A stretch of DNA of 64,000 nt from NCBI RefSeq assembly GCF_003007715.1, contig NZ_PXNO01000027.1, forward strand, positions 1,107,253 through 1,171,252. Reading direction: 5' to 3'. Under the pieces are notes generated by a model. The model worked only from the letters and a program-made list of their open reading frames with translations. It did no database searches and had not been told where the DNA came from. Positions 35,732-45,702 of the stretch are shown here, piece after piece. Position 1 is the stretch's first letter. Every line of letters begins with the position of its first letter. This DNA comes from Marinobacter shengliensis. Lineage in GTDB: Bacteria > Pseudomonadota > Gammaproteobacteria > Pseudomonadales > Oleiphilaceae. The translations under genes were made by a program, and so were the position numbers.

Positions 35732-38120
35732 CGTTCTTGCCTCCGCTGTCGTTATCCTGGGCGTCTTCCTTCTTTTGCCCTACCTTTGCATACTCAGCCA
35801 AACGATCAGCCACGCGACGGTTGAAGCTCCCTTCCGGATAACCGCCCTCATCGTCAGGCGAGCCTGGCGCCATGCCAGTCATCAGCTCAATGGCCTGGTC
35901 AATGTGGGTCATCGGGTAAATGGCAAACACGCCCTCCCGAACCGCCGTGCGCACCTCTTCGTTCAACATCAGGTGCTCAACGTTACTGGCGGGTAGCAAC
36001 ACGCCGTGGCCATTTACCCCACCGTTTTTCTTGCAGACATTGAAGAAGCCCTCGATTTTCTCATTCACCCCTCCCACTGCCTGAACCTCACCGTGCTGGT
36101 TCATGGAGCCGGTCACCGCCAACGACTGTTTCAGCGGCACGCCGGTAATGGCAGACAACAGCACACAGGTTTCCGCTACCGAGGCTGAATCCCCTTCCAC
36201 GCCACCGTAGGATTGCTCGAAGGCGAGGCTCGCAGACAGGGATAAATCACCCATGGGCGCATAGCGGCCTGCCAGAAAGCGGGACAAGATCATCACCGCC
36301 TTACTGTGAATGGGCCCGCCAAGTTTCGCCTCACGCTCAATATCCACCACCTGGCCTTTGCCGGGCCGGGCGGTGGCCGTGATGCGGGTAGGCTGACCAA
36401 AACGGGTGGCACCTATCTGCAACACAGACAAGCCGTTCACCTGCCCCGCCTGCTCACCGTCTGTGGCAATCATCACCACACCCCGGTAGATCTGCTCCAG
36501 GCTACGTTCCCGAATGCGGCTGGCGCGGAACTCCCGCTCATCAATCGCCTGTTGAATATGCCCGATGCCAATGTGCTTGCTGTCAGCACGGGCAGCCCAG
36601 TGATTTGCCTCGCTGAGCAGGTCTTTCAATACCCGGTCATGGGCGGTCAGTTTTTTCTGGTCACCAGCCAGGCGACTGGCATGCTCAATCAAACGCCCCA
36701 CGGCGGGCTTGTCCATTGGCCGGGCCTTTACAGATTTGGCCATGGTGGCAAGCATTCTGGCGTAGAGCTGATAGCTCTCTCCGTCCCGGTCCAGATCATC
36801 CTCGAAATCTGCCTCAACCTTGAACAGGTCGAGGAAGTCCGGGTCGTAGTGTGCCAACAGGTAATACAGGGTCCGGTCGCCCACCAGCACCACTTTCACT
36901 TTCAGCGGGATCGGTTCAGGCTGCTGACTGACGGTAGTGGCAAGGCCATAAAGGCGCTCCAGGGATTCAATACGAATTTCATTGGAAAACAGAATACGCT
37001 TCAGGCTTTCCCAGGCCATGGGCTGGGTCAGAATGCGGCGGGCATCCAGGATCAGAAAACCGCCGTTGGCCCGATGCAGCGAACCGGCCCGGATCAATGT
37101 GAAGTCCGTGTACAGGTTACCCTGGTGAGCACGATGCTCAATCTGACCGGTCAGGTGCTGGTGATTGGGCAGGTCCTCATACACCACCGGGGCGCCCTGC
37201 GTTTCCGAATTATCCACCAACAGGTTCACCCGGTAACGATTGAGCAACCCGGCGGGGGCGCCGTTCTCACTATCCTGGAAGGCTTCGGCGTGTTCTACCA
37301 CGTCTTCCCGAACCGCATCCAGGTAGGCAACCACCTCCGGCAGGTGCGACCACTTCTCGCGCAATTCGCCAATGGGGCCGCCCAGGGTCAGCTGAACCAT
37401 CTCTTCGTTCAGAGAATGGATACGCTCCCGCACTTCCTTGCGCAGCCGCGGCACTTGCTGGATAGCCTGCTGCAGTTTCTTCTGCAGGTCTTCAACCTTG
37501 GCCTCCACCAGCGCCTTCTCATCATCAGAGAAGGTCTTGTATTCCTCCGGCTCAATCACTTCGCCGTTACGCATGGGCGCAAAGGTAAAGCCGGCCGGAG
37601 TTGTGATCATGGCAATGTTGTTGGCGTTGGCTTCTTCCTGAATGGCGAACAGGCCCTTCTGCTGACGACGCGTCACCTCTTCCTGAAGCTCCTGAATGCG
37701 AGCCTGATACTCCTCACTTTCAAAGGTAGCCGGGATGGCGGTTTTCAGCTCCGCTGCCAGGTCACTCATATCGCGCTTGAACATCCGGCCTTCACCCGGC
37801 GGCAACTCAATGGCGTTCGGCTTGTCGGATTGCTGGAAGTTGAAAACATGGCACCAATCAGAAGGCACCGGCTGTCCTGAGGCGTGTTTATCGAGGAACT
37901 GCCTGACCAGTTCATGCTTGCCGGCCCCGGACGGGCCCAGCACAAACAGGTTAAAGCCATTGGCCTCCATGCTGGCGCCAAACTCCATCGCGCGCAGCAG
38001 GCGTTCCTGCCCAAAAGGAAGTTCCAGTTCCTCCAGCGTTGCCGTTGTCTCAAAGTTCAACTTGTCCAACGGACAACGGTGGTAAATCTGGTCTTCGGTT
38101 AACGCCGCAGGAATCGCCAT
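35721..38120 (-). CDS. Lon-like ATP-dependent protease (AAA_32 / LonC-like type)
   Basis: A 799-residue protease related to Lon but lacking the classical Lon N-terminal domain. Walker A is GPSGAGKHE near residue 60; a long coiled insert (about 150-260) follows, then LILDARRIL and an AAA lid. The serine-lysine dyad is Ser645 (EGDSASVAE) and Lys688 (VNEKIEG), spaced 43 residues apart exactly as in Lon. Members of this group degrade damaged or regulatory proteins. The overlap with a Usp gene suggests a stress role. Confidence 0.88.
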   Translation of the reverse strand: MAIPAALTEDQIYHRCPLDKLNFETTATLEELELPFGQERLLRAMEFGASMEANGFNLFVLGPSGAGKHELVRQFLDKHASGQPVPSDWCHVFNFQQSDKPNAIELPPGEGRMFKRDMSDLAAELKTAIPATFESEEYQARIQELQEEVTRRQQKGLFAIQEEANANNIAMITTPAGFTFAPMRNGEVIEPEEYKTFSDDEKALVEAKVEDLQKKLQQAIQQVPRLRKEVRERIHSLNEEMVQLTLGGPIGELREKWSHLPEVVAYLDAVREDVVEHAEAFQDSENGAPAGLLNRYRVNLLVDNSETQGAPVVYEDLPNHQHLTGQIEHRAHQGNLYTDFTLIRAGSLHRANGGFLILDARRILTQPMAWESLKRILFSNEIRIESLERLYGLATTVSQQPEPIPLKVKVVLVGDRTLYYLLAHYDPDFLDLFKVEADFEDDLDRDGESYQLYARMLATMAKSVKARPMDKPAVGRLIEHASRLAGDQKKLTAHDRVLKDLLSEANHWAARADSKHIGIGHIQQAIDEREFRASRIRERSLEQIYRGVVMIATDGEQAGQVNGLSVLQIGATRFGQPTRITATARPGKGQVVDIEREAKLGGPIHSKAVMILSRFLAGRYAPMGDLSLSASLAFEQSYGGVEGDSASVAETCVLLSAITGVPLKQSLAVTGSMNQHGEVQAVGGVNEKIEGFFNVCKKNGGVNGHGVLLPASNVEHLMLNEEVRTAVREGVFAIYPMTHIDQAIELMTGMAPGSPDDEGGYPEGSFNRRVADRLAEYAKVGQKKEDAQDNDSGGKNGDR

Positions 38121-38129
38121 TGTTTCCCC

Positions 38130-39002
38130 TTATTTTTCGCCGTCCAGCTTGTCCTGGGTACGCAAATCAAAGTCACTGGCATCATGCCGCTCGTGCAGCT
38201 GGGAAGACAGCTCACCCCAGGCCCGGTTTACCATGCGGCCACGTTGCACCGCGGGGCGCTTGGCCAGCTTATCTGTCCAACGCAAAATGTTCGTGTAGGT
38301 GTGGGCCTCCAGGAACTCCGCCGCCTCGTACACCGTGTTCTTCACCAGCGAGCCATACCAGGGCCAGATTGCCATGTCGGCAATGGTGTATTCATCACCG
38401 GCGATGTACTGGTTGTCCGCCAACTGGCGATCCAGCACATCCAGTTGCCGCTTCACCTCCATGGTGTAACGGTTGATCGGGTACTCGTATTTTTCCGGGG
38501 CATAGGCATAAAAATGCCCGAAACCACCACCCAAAATCGGTGCGCTGGCCATCTGCCAGAACAGCCAGTTCATCGTCTCTGTGCGCCGGGCCCGGTCTGT
38601 TGGTAAAAAGGCACCGAACTTTTCCGCCAGATAGAAAAGAATAGATCCGGATTCAAACACCCGCACGGCCGGGTTCTCGCTGCGGTCCAGCAACGCCGGA
38701 ATCTTGGAATTCGGGTTTACCTCAACAAACCCGCTGCTGAACTGATCTCCTTCCATGATGTTGATCAGCCAGGCATCGTACTCTGCCTCTTTGATACCCT
38801 TCTCCAGCAACTCCTCAAACATCACCGTCGCTTTCACGCCATTGGGCGTGGCCAGGGAATACAGCTGGAATGGATGCTCCCCCACCGGCAACGCTTTGTC
38901 GTGGGTAGGCCCGGCAACGGGACGATTAATGTTGGCAAACCTGCCACCGTTACTGCTGTCCCATTTCCAGACCTTTGGAGGCGTATAGGTTGAATCACTC
39001 AT
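38130..39002 (-). CDS. yghU: Glutathione-dependent disulfide-bond oxidoreductase
   Basis: A nu-class glutathione transferase of 290 residues. The N-terminal extension (TPPKVWKWDSSNGGRFANINRPVAGPTHDK) is diagnostic of YghU/YfcG-type enzymes that reduce disulfides such as hydroxyethyl disulfide with two bound glutathiones. The thioredoxin-like part has NPNSKIPAL and ESGSILFYLAEKF, followed by the helical GST domain. The ATG at 39002 begins the family N-terminus. It sits 9 bp upstream of the Lon-like gene in the same direction. Confidence 0.9.
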   Translation of the reverse strand: MSDSTYTPPKVWKWDSSNGGRFANINRPVAGPTHDKALPVGEHPFQLYSLATPNGVKATVMFEELLEKGIKEAEYDAWLINIMEGDQFSSGFVEVNPNSKIPALLDRSENPAVRVFESGSILFYLAEKFGAFLPTDRARRTETMNWLFWQMASAPILGGGFGHFYAYAPEKYEYPINRYTMEVKRQLDVLDRQLADNQYIAGDEYTIADMAIWPWYGSLVKNTVYEAAEFLEAHTYTNILRWTDKLAKRPAVQRGRMVNRAWGELSSQLHERHDASDFDLRTQDKLDGEK

Positions 39003-39163
39003 GTTTGGTCTCCGATTGACGGTGAGTAAGCTATTGACCGACTTTACCTGATTGCCCCTGCCGTTAGCACCTGTGTTCGCATTGAGAATGCGCCGGATCA
39101 AATCCGGGAGTTCCCAACAGGCTATACTGGTCGTGATCTGTTGTTTACGAAGGGAGTCGTATT

Positions 39164-39889
39164 ATGGCTGCATCCGCGCTATCAGGCGCTCCGGTATTCC
39201 ACACCCGCGGCCTAACCAAAACCTACCAGCAGGGTGAAGTACAGGTGCACGCCCTGCGCGGAGTGGATCTCGACCTTTACGCCGGTGAACTGGTGGTCAT
39301 GCTGGGTGCCTCCGGCTCTGGCAAATCGACACTGCTGAATATTCTCGGCGGCCTGGATATACCGACCAGCGGTGAAGTCCGGTACCTGGAAACGGATCTT
39401 GCCCGGGCCACCGACAAGGAACTCACCCGCTACCGCCGGGATTACGTGGGCTTTGTTTTCCAGTTCTACAACCTCATCCCAAGCCTGACCGCCCGGGAGA
39501 ACGTCGTCGCTGTTACCGAAATCGCCCGCAACCCCATGGCGCCGGACCAGGCACTGGAACTGGTCGGGCTTGCCAACCGGGCCGATCATTTCCCGGCCCA
39601 GTTGTCTGGCGGCGAACAGCAACGGGTTGCCATTGCCCGGGCCATAGCCAAACAGCCTAACGTGTTGCTGTGTGATGAGCCCACAGGCGCCCTCGATTCC
39701 GCTACAGGTGTTCTGGTACTCGAGGCTCTGGAGAAAGCCAATCGGGAAACTGGCACCACCACGGTGATCATCACCCACAACGCCTCTATTGCCCTGATGG
39801 CAGACCGGGTGATCACCCTATCAGATGGTCTGATCAGCGGTGAGCAGCACAATGCCCACCGGCAAGACCCGAAAACCCTGAGCTGGTAG
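39164..39889 (+). CDS. ABC transporter ATP-binding protein (MacB/LolD type)
   Basis: A 241-residue ATPase of the MacB/LolD/FtsE group. Walker A GASGSGKST, Q-loop FQFYNLIPSLTA, signature LSGGEQQRVAIARAIA, Walker B VLLCDEPTGALD and H-loop ITHN are all present. The next gene, 4 bp downstream, is an FtsX-type permease and then an HlyD-like adaptor, giving a complete export system. Divergent from yghU. Confidence 0.93.
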   Translation: MAASALSGAPVFHTRGLTKTYQQGEVQVHALRGVDLDLYAGELVVMLGASGSGKSTLLNILGGLDIPTSGEVRYLETDLARATDKELTRYRRDYVGFVFQFYNLIPSLTARENVVAVTEIARNPMAPDQALELVGLANRADHFPAQLSGGEQQRVAIARAIAKQPNVLLCDEPTGALDSATGVLVLEALEKANRETGTTTVIITHNASIALMADRVITLSDGLISGEQHNAHRQDPKTLSW

Positions 39890-39893
39890 CGCC

Positions 39894-42272
39894 ATGGCTC
39901 TCTTTGGTACCAGCATCCTCCACACCAAGCTGCGCCGCGAAATCTGGCAGATGCGCGGCCAGATGCTGGCCATTGCCTTTGTGATTGCCGGCGGCATCGC
40001 GGTTTGCCTGTTGTCGCTGGTGAATTACGCGTCGCTCACCGCAACGCGTGACCAGTACTACCAGGAACACCAGTTTGCCGACGTGTTCGTAAACCTCAAA
40101 CGAGCCCCTACACAGGTACTGACGCAAGTTTCTGAAGTCCCCGGTGTCACGCGCCTGAGCGCCCGGGTAGAAGGCGTTGCCAAACTCGACGTGGCCGGTT
40201 TTCAAGACCCTGTATCCGCACGGCTGGTTTCAGTGACTGCCACCGGACAACCTGCCGTCAATCAACTCTATCTGCGACAAGGGCGGTTACCAGATGCCAA
40301 CCGCACCGACGAAGTGGCGATTATCGGAAGCTTTGCCGATGCCCACAACCTGCAACTGGATGATCGGATAACCGGCATTATCAACGGCCGACAACAACGG
40401 CTGACCATCGTGGGCATCGCGGAATCACCGGAATTCATCTATGTCATTCCACCCGGTGGGATGTTGCCGGACTACGAGCGATACGGCGTCATCTGGATGC
40501 CCGAGGAGGCACTGGCCTCCGCCATGGACATGCGAGGGGCCTTTAACAGCCTGGTACTGCAAACAGCCCCTGATCACCCGGTTGAGGATGTGATCGACCG
40601 CCTGGATCGGTTACTTGACCGCTACGGCAGTGCCGGCGCCTTCAGCCGTGAAGACCAATTCTCTCATCGTTTTTTGAGTGATGAGCTTGAGCAGCTCAAA
40701 GCCATGGCCACCATCTTCCCTGCTATTTTCCTGGGCGTTGCCATGTTCCTGCTGAACGTGGTGGTCAGCCGGTTGATCAGCACTCAGCGAGAAATCATCG
40801 CGGTGCTCAAGGCCTTTGGGTACAGCAATCAACAGATTGGCTGGCATTACAGCCAACTGGTACTCGTTATTGCCCTGATTGGACTGGCCATTGGCACATT
40901 AGCCGGGCTTTGGCTCGGGCGGGCGCTGGGTGAACTCTATATGGACTTTTACCGCTTTCCCGAGCTGCTGTTCCGAATCAACCCAATATGGGTGTTGCTG
41001 CTCGCCGCCACCAGTTTGGGCGTCGCGTGGCTTGGCGGGTGGCGCTCCATCCGCGCCGCAGCCACGCTGCCTCCGGCCCAGGCCATGCAACCGGAAGGCC
41101 CGGCCCGCTTTCAAATCAGTACACCGGAACGCCTGCTGGGCTGGGTCCGGTTTACCCAGCCTTCTCGCATGATCGTACGGCACCTGTCACGGCGACCCGG
41201 CCGAACCCTGCTCTCGATCACCGGGATTGCCATGGCCACCGCGATTGTGGTGGTGGGCAATTTTCAGTTCAGTTCGGTCTCGCTGATGGTGCACACCCAA
41301 TTTGCCAAGGTTCAGAAACAGGACCTCACCGTCAGCCTGACAGACCCGGTAAGCCAGTCAGCTATGTACGGCTTAGCCCGGCTTCCCGGCATCTGGTACA
41401 CCGAAGGCCGGCGGGTAACGGCGGTAGAGCTGATTAACGGCCACCGGCGCTGGCGAACCGCGCTGACCGGCATCCCTGACGACGCCAAACTGCAATTTGT
41501 GGTCGACCACCAGCTTCAGAACGTCAACATCCCCCAGGCCGGCATACTGCTGACTGATTTCCTGGCAGACTCATTAGGCTTGCGGCCCGGCGACACGGTG
41601 ACCGTGCGTGTACTGGAAGGCCAGCGCCCTACCCTGAACCTGCCCGTTTCCGGCGTCACCAGCGAATTTCTGGGCGTGGGTGCCTATATGAACCTGGGCG
41701 CCATGAACCGGGCGTTGAGAGAAGGCCCCGCCATCAACCAGATACTGATGAACCTGGACCCAGACCTCACCGAAACGGTCTACCAGGAACTACGCGACAC
41801 GCCCAAAGTAATGGCCCTGAATCTACGCCAGGCCATGCTCGACAGCTTCTTTGAAACCCTGGCCAAAACCTTCCTGACCTACACCTTCATTATCAGCTTG
41901 CTAGGCGGCACCATCGCGTTTGGCGTGATCTACAACACCGCCCGAATCTCACTGGCAGAGCGAGCGCGAGATCTGGCCAGCCTGCGTGTGCTGGGATACA
42001 GCCATAACGAAGTGTCCCACATACTATTGGGGGAGCTTGCGGTATTGTTGATATTGGGCATACCACTGGGCTGGGCCATCGGCACTGGGCTTGGCCAGCT
42101 CGTGGTAACAGCCATGCAAACCGAATTATACCGGGTGCCACTGATCATCACCGGTAAAACCCTGGCACTGGCAGCCAACGTAGTGATCGCCTCTGCCCTG
42201 ATCTCCGGCTTCATCACCTGGCGCAGGCTCCGTAAACTGGACCTGGTGGCCGTACTGAAAACCCGTGAATAA
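39894..42272 (+). CDS. FtsX-family ABC transporter permease
   Basis: A 792-residue inner-membrane protein with two FtsX repeats. A first helix (about 20-42) is followed by a large periplasmic domain, three helices (about 265-380), then a second such unit ending near 780 with ISGFITWRRLRKLDLVAVLKTRE. The duplicated architecture resembles mechanotransmission-type ABC systems (MacB, LolCE, DevC) that work with a periplasmic adaptor rather than moving solutes through the membrane. Confidence 0.9.
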   Translation: MALFGTSILHTKLRREIWQMRGQMLAIAFVIAGGIAVCLLSLVNYASLTATRDQYYQEHQFADVFVNLKRAPTQVLTQVSEVPGVTRLSARVEGVAKLDVAGFQDPVSARLVSVTATGQPAVNQLYLRQGRLPDANRTDEVAIIGSFADAHNLQLDDRITGIINGRQQRLTIVGIAESPEFIYVIPPGGMLPDYERYGVIWMPEEALASAMDMRGAFNSLVLQTAPDHPVEDVIDRLDRLLDRYGSAGAFSREDQFSHRFLSDELEQLKAMATIFPAIFLGVAMFLLNVVVSRLISTQREIIAVLKAFGYSNQQIGWHYSQLVLVIALIGLAIGTLAGLWLGRALGELYMDFYRFPELLFRINPIWVLLLAATSLGVAWLGGWRSIRAAATLPPAQAMQPEGPARFQISTPERLLGWVRFTQPSRMIVRHLSRRPGRTLLSITGIAMATAIVVVGNFQFSSVSLMVHTQFAKVQKQDLTVSLTDPVSQSAMYGLARLPGIWYTEGRRVTAVELINGHRRWRTALTGIPDDAKLQFVVDHQLQNVNIPQAGILLTDFLADSLGLRPGDTVTVRVLEGQRPTLNLPVSGVTSEFLGVGAYMNLGAMNRALREGPAINQILMNLDPDLTETVYQELRDTPKVMALNLRQAMLDSFFETLAKTFLTYTFIISLLGGTIAFGVIYNTARISLAERARDLASLRVLGYSHNEVSHILLGELAVLLILGIPLGWAIGTGLGQLVVTAMQTELYRVPLIITGKTLALAANVVIASALISGFITWRRLRKLDLVAVLKTRE

Positions 42273-42295
42273 ACTCAACTTGCAGGGAACACCCC

Positions 42296-43504
42296 ATGGC
42301 CGAGCGTAAACACATCACCGGCAAACGGCTTTTCTGGTCATTGATCGCGGTAGTGATTGTCGTCATTTTCGCCTTTATCCTGAGGCCGGAGCCGGTATGG
42401 GTAGATCTGTCTACTGCGCAACGGGGGCCGCTGGAAGTCACCGTAGTGGAAGAAGGTAAAACCCGGGTAAAAGACCGCTATCTGGTGTCATCACCGGTAA
42501 CCGGCTTTGTACACCGGCTTGAGCTGGACGTGGGAGACACGGTTATCCCCGGGGAGTTACTCACCCTGATCGACCCCATGCCCGCCAGCATTCTTGATGC
42601 CCGCAGCCGCGCTGAAGCAGAAGCCCGAGTCGCTGCCGCCCGCTCTGCGCTCCAGTCCATCCGCCAGAAGGCCGCCGCGGCGGAGGCCGACGCAGACTTC
42701 AGCCAACAGGAATACCAGCGATTACTGGCACTCAAACCGTCCAGCTTTGTCTCGGACGACCAGTTGCAACAGGCCAGAACCACCGCCGCCCGTGCCCAGG
42801 CTATCTTGCGCTCTGCCAGGTTTGATGAAGAAGTCGCCAGCCATGAACTCGCTGCTGCGCAAACCCGGCTGCAGGTGTCCAGCGCCACCGCCAACGGAGG
42901 CAAACCGGCAGAGCGCGTAGCGGTTCGTTCCCCCATTCATGGTGCTGTGCTCGGGCTGGTCAGGAAAAGCGAAGGCATTGTCCAGGCCGGAGAGCCATTA
43001 CTGGAATTGGGAGACCCGGGCACCCTGGAAGTGGTGGTAGACGTACTGAGTTTCGATGCCGTGAAACTGGAGCCTGGCCTGGCCACCCGCCTGACAGGAT
43101 GGGGCGGCCCCACCCTCAATGCGGTTATCCGGCGAGTGGAGCCCGTTGGCTTCCAGGATGTCTCAGCACTTGGTGTTGAAGAACAACGGGTAAAAGTTAT
43201 TGCCGATATGCTCAGCCCCCACGAACACTGGCAGCTTCTGGGCGATGGCTACCGAGTGGATGCCGAGTTTATTCTTTGGCAAGCCGAAGACGCCCTGCAA
43301 GTGCCAGCCTCCGCCCTGTTCCGCCACAACAACGGGTATGCGGTTTTCAAGGTGACCGGAGACCGCGCCAATATCCAGCCAGTGGAGGCAGGCCACGGTA
43401 ACGGACTAAGCACCGTCATCCTGTCGGGGCTCAATGAAGGCGACCGCGTTGTGCGGCATCCGGGGCGAGGGCTAAATGATGGAGATCGAATCCGGGTTCG
43501 TTGA
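42296..43504 (+). CDS. HlyD/MacA-type periplasmic adaptor
   Basis: A 402-residue membrane-fusion protein anchored by one N-terminal helix (LFWSLIAVVIVVIFAFIL). A lipoyl half-motif (VSSPVTGFVHRLELDVGD), a long alpha-hairpin rich in Ala/Glu/Arg (about 95-200), the second lipoyl half (AVRSPIHGAVLGLV) and beta-barrel domains follow. It completes the three-gene export system with the ATPase and permease; the substrate is unknown and an outer-membrane TolC partner would be encoded elsewhere. Confidence 0.9.
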   Translation: MAERKHITGKRLFWSLIAVVIVVIFAFILRPEPVWVDLSTAQRGPLEVTVVEEGKTRVKDRYLVSSPVTGFVHRLELDVGDTVIPGELLTLIDPMPASILDARSRAEAEARVAAARSALQSIRQKAAAAEADADFSQQEYQRLLALKPSSFVSDDQLQQARTTAARAQAILRSARFDEEVASHELAAAQTRLQVSSATANGGKPAERVAVRSPIHGAVLGLVRKSEGIVQAGEPLLELGDPGTLEVVVDVLSFDAVKLEPGLATRLTGWGGPTLNAVIRRVEPVGFQDVSALGVEEQRVKVIADMLSPHEHWQLLGDGYRVDAEFILWQAEDALQVPASALFRHNNGYAVFKVTGDRANIQPVEAGHGNGLSTVILSGLNEGDRVVRHPGRGLNDGDRIRVR

Positions 43505-43635
43505 GCCTCTCTGGTAACGGAGTGTCCTTGCACTGAGCAGAACTAACCGATGCCGTTTAATTTCCTTCCAGACTGACCTCAAGAGTCAGCCGCCCCGGCC
43601 GTTAACAAGGAACTCTCTCTTGTTGGGGTTTCCCG

Positions 43636-44946
43636 ATGTTTAATAGCCAGCTCAAAAAAGAACTCGAAGACCAACGTGCAGAATTGGCCATGCTGCGCCA
43701 GCTAACGCACCAGATGGACCGAGGCATGCTGTCTATAAGGCTCGATTCCAACTTCTGCGTCTGCGCGGTAAACCAGGACTTCGCCGACACTCTGGGCTAC
43801 CAGTCAGACCAGCTTCTTGGCCGACCGCTGTCGGATCTTGTTCCGCCCTATGTCTCAAAGCTGCCCTGCTTCCATAACTTCAACAAGGCAATGGCAGAAT
43901 TCGCGCCGGTTAGCGACAACTACCGCTACTTGAGCGCCAGTGGCTCACTGATGTGGCTGAACATACACTGGTTTCCCGTGCGCGGGGCGGATGGCAAGCT
44001 CGCTTACGTTCAAGGCTATGCCCGCGACGTCACCGAAACCGTGGAAGGTGGAAAAGAAAGCGAGGCCTTCATTGATGCACTGATCCGTTCCACCGCGGTT
44101 ATTCAATTCAACCTAGACGGCACGGTTATCACCGCAAACAATCAGTTTCAGCGGGCCATGGGCTATCAGCTCAACGAACTCGTTGGCCAGCATCACCGCA
44201 AATTCTGCACGCCAGAGGAAGCCAACTCCCCTGAATATGACGCCTTCTGGAAAAAACTTAATAACGGAGAGTACGTGGCAGACCGCTTCAAACGGATCGA
44301 CAGCCGTGGCCACGAGGTATGGCTGGAGGCCACCTATAACCCGGTCTACGATGCCGAGGGTAACCTCTCCAAGGTGGTAAAGTTTGCCAGCGTGGTCACT
44401 GATCAGGTCGCACGGGAAGCCGAAGTACGGGAGGGCGCAAGCGTGGCCTACGACGTCTCACAGCAAACGGATATAAGCGCCCAAAAGGGCACGACCGTGG
44501 TCCAGGAGACCGTCGAAACGATGCAGAATATAGCAGCTCAAATGCAGGCCGCGACTGAAAGTATCGAGGCCCTGAGCAAACAATCACTGCAAATCAACTC
44601 GATCGTGCAAACCATTGGTGGTATCGCCGCGCAAACCAACCTGTTGGCGCTAAACGCAGCGATTGAAGCCGCCAGAGCGGGCGAACATGGGCGCGGATTT
44701 GCCGTGGTTGCTGACGAAGTGCGGCAATTGGCAGCCCGTACCAGTCAAGCCACGGATGAGATTGTTAGCGTCGTCGAGAAAAACCAGGTGCTCTCGGATG
44801 AAGTCATGCACCAGATGTTCCGCACCCGGGAGAATGCAGAGCAAGGGCTGGAACTGGCCAATCAGGCGGGTGAAGTGATTCTGGAAATCAAGGAAGGCGC
44901 CAAACAGGTTGTGGACGCTGTTGAGCGCTTTGCCAAAGAGTTGTAA
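43636..44946 (+). CDS. Soluble PAS-PAS methyl-accepting receptor (BdlA-like)
   Basis: A 436-residue receptor with no membrane helix. Two PAS domains occupy about 20-135 and 145-255 (RSDQ-type LLGRPLSDLVPP and NELVGQHHRKFC), followed by a short signalling domain whose hairpin tip contains QTNLLALNAAIEAARAGEHG and GFAVVADEVRQLA. This layout matches BdlA, a P. aeruginosa biofilm-dispersal receptor, and Aer2-like cytosolic receptors. It is preceded by about 130 bp, so it probably has its own promoter. Confidence 0.85.
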   Translation: MFNSQLKKELEDQRAELAMLRQLTHQMDRGMLSIRLDSNFCVCAVNQDFADTLGYQSDQLLGRPLSDLVPPYVSKLPCFHNFNKAMAEFAPVSDNYRYLSASGSLMWLNIHWFPVRGADGKLAYVQGYARDVTETVEGGKESEAFIDALIRSTAVIQFNLDGTVITANNQFQRAMGYQLNELVGQHHRKFCTPEEANSPEYDAFWKKLNNGEYVADRFKRIDSRGHEVWLEATYNPVYDAEGNLSKVVKFASVVTDQVAREAEVREGASVAYDVSQQTDISAQKGTTVVQETVETMQNIAAQMQAATESIEALSKQSLQINSIVQTIGGIAAQTNLLALNAAIEAARAGEHGRGFAVVADEVRQLAARTSQATDEIVSVVEKNQVLSDEVMHQMFRTRENAEQGLELANQAGEVILEIKEGAKQVVDAVERFAKEL

Positions 44947-44989
44947 ACAGCTCCCGAAGTGTCATTTGAATATCAACTGAAACTACCGT

Positions 44990-45595
44990 TCAAAACCCGA
45001 ATCCGAAACCAAGGCCCACGAGGGTACCATTGATTTCAGTGTTGCCCTCAAGCGTAAGCGCCGTATAAAACCGGCTACCTCGTCCAACCAACTGAGTAGA
45101 CCAGGCAACCCCGGTGTCCCGGCGTACCTGCCTTGCCTCCCCAACCTGTTGTCTCAGGGTTTCCTTGATCCACCCCGGGCCACCACCAATCCATACCTCA
45201 GCAGCCCCCTGGCTACTGCTCCGGCCCCACGCACGGTATTGATAGAGTAAGGCATGCTCGCGAATAGTTCGGCCCTCGCTGTCACTGGAATCGCAATCGG
45301 ACCGGAGATCACACAGCGTGATGACGTCTTTAAAAGCCGACCAGCCATTTGAAGCATCATTGGAAACATCGGTATAACGGGCTTGAAAGCGATGCTGCTG
45401 CGATGGCCGAAAAGCCAACAAAACCTGGTAGCCGGCATGGTTGTCTCCACTGTTTCGCCAATTATTCAAGGCCACCCCGAGCTCCAGGCCATGCCAGTCC
45501 CCGGCACCAACCTCTGCCGCAGCAGCTTTGCCCGGCAGCGAAATCAGACAAGAAAAAAACATGACAGCGAAAATCGCCCGCAGCCGTAACATCAT
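44990..45595 (-). CDS. Small outer-membrane beta-barrel protein at the array border
   Basis: A 201-residue exported protein. A signal peptide (hydrophobic AIFAVMFFSCLISLPGKAAAA) is followed by alternating strands and a C-terminal LGFGFGF whose final Phe fits Bam recognition. Two cysteines (CDLRSDCDSS) may form a loop disulfide. Strand sequences recall PagP/acyloxyacyl-hydrolase-size barrels, but I cannot name it. Its ATG lies only about 16 bp from the crossover core of the last attC-like site (45612-45618), as for a cassette gene, yet no attC follows its stop. It could be core DNA or the last cassette. Confidence 0.7.
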   Translation of the reverse strand: MMLRLRAIFAVMFFSCLISLPGKAAAAEVGAGDWHGLELGVALNNWRNSGDNHAGYQVLLAFRPSQQHRFQARYTDVSNDASNGWSAFKDVITLCDLRSDCDSSDSEGRTIREHALLYQYRAWGRSSSQGAAEVWIGGGPGWIKETLRQQVGEARQVRRDTGVAWSTQLVGRGSRFYTALTLEGNTEINGTLVGLGFGFGF

Positions 45596-45611
45596 TATTA
45601 TTTTCCCAGTT

Positions 45612-45702
45612 GGCTAACATATTGGTGATTGCATCCTGGCAGGGGCAATCTTAGAGCCGCATCGCTGTGAAAAATTGCCCGGCAACAGCGGCTGGTTATG
45701 CA
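45612..45702 (-). other. attC-like site 1 (distal end of array)
   Basis: Ends GGCTAAC (45612-45618) and GTTATGC (45696-45702) with an imperfect inner stem (GGGCAAT at 45644-45650 / ATTGCCC at 45674-45680). The left core deviates from RYYYAAC by one base. It is the last attC-like site on the left. Confidence 0.5.

Noticed and set aside
36306..37880. Rightward open frame opposite the Lon-like protease (524 codons)
   Set aside because: Antisense shadow; the protease carries Walker A and a correctly spaced Ser-Lys dyad.
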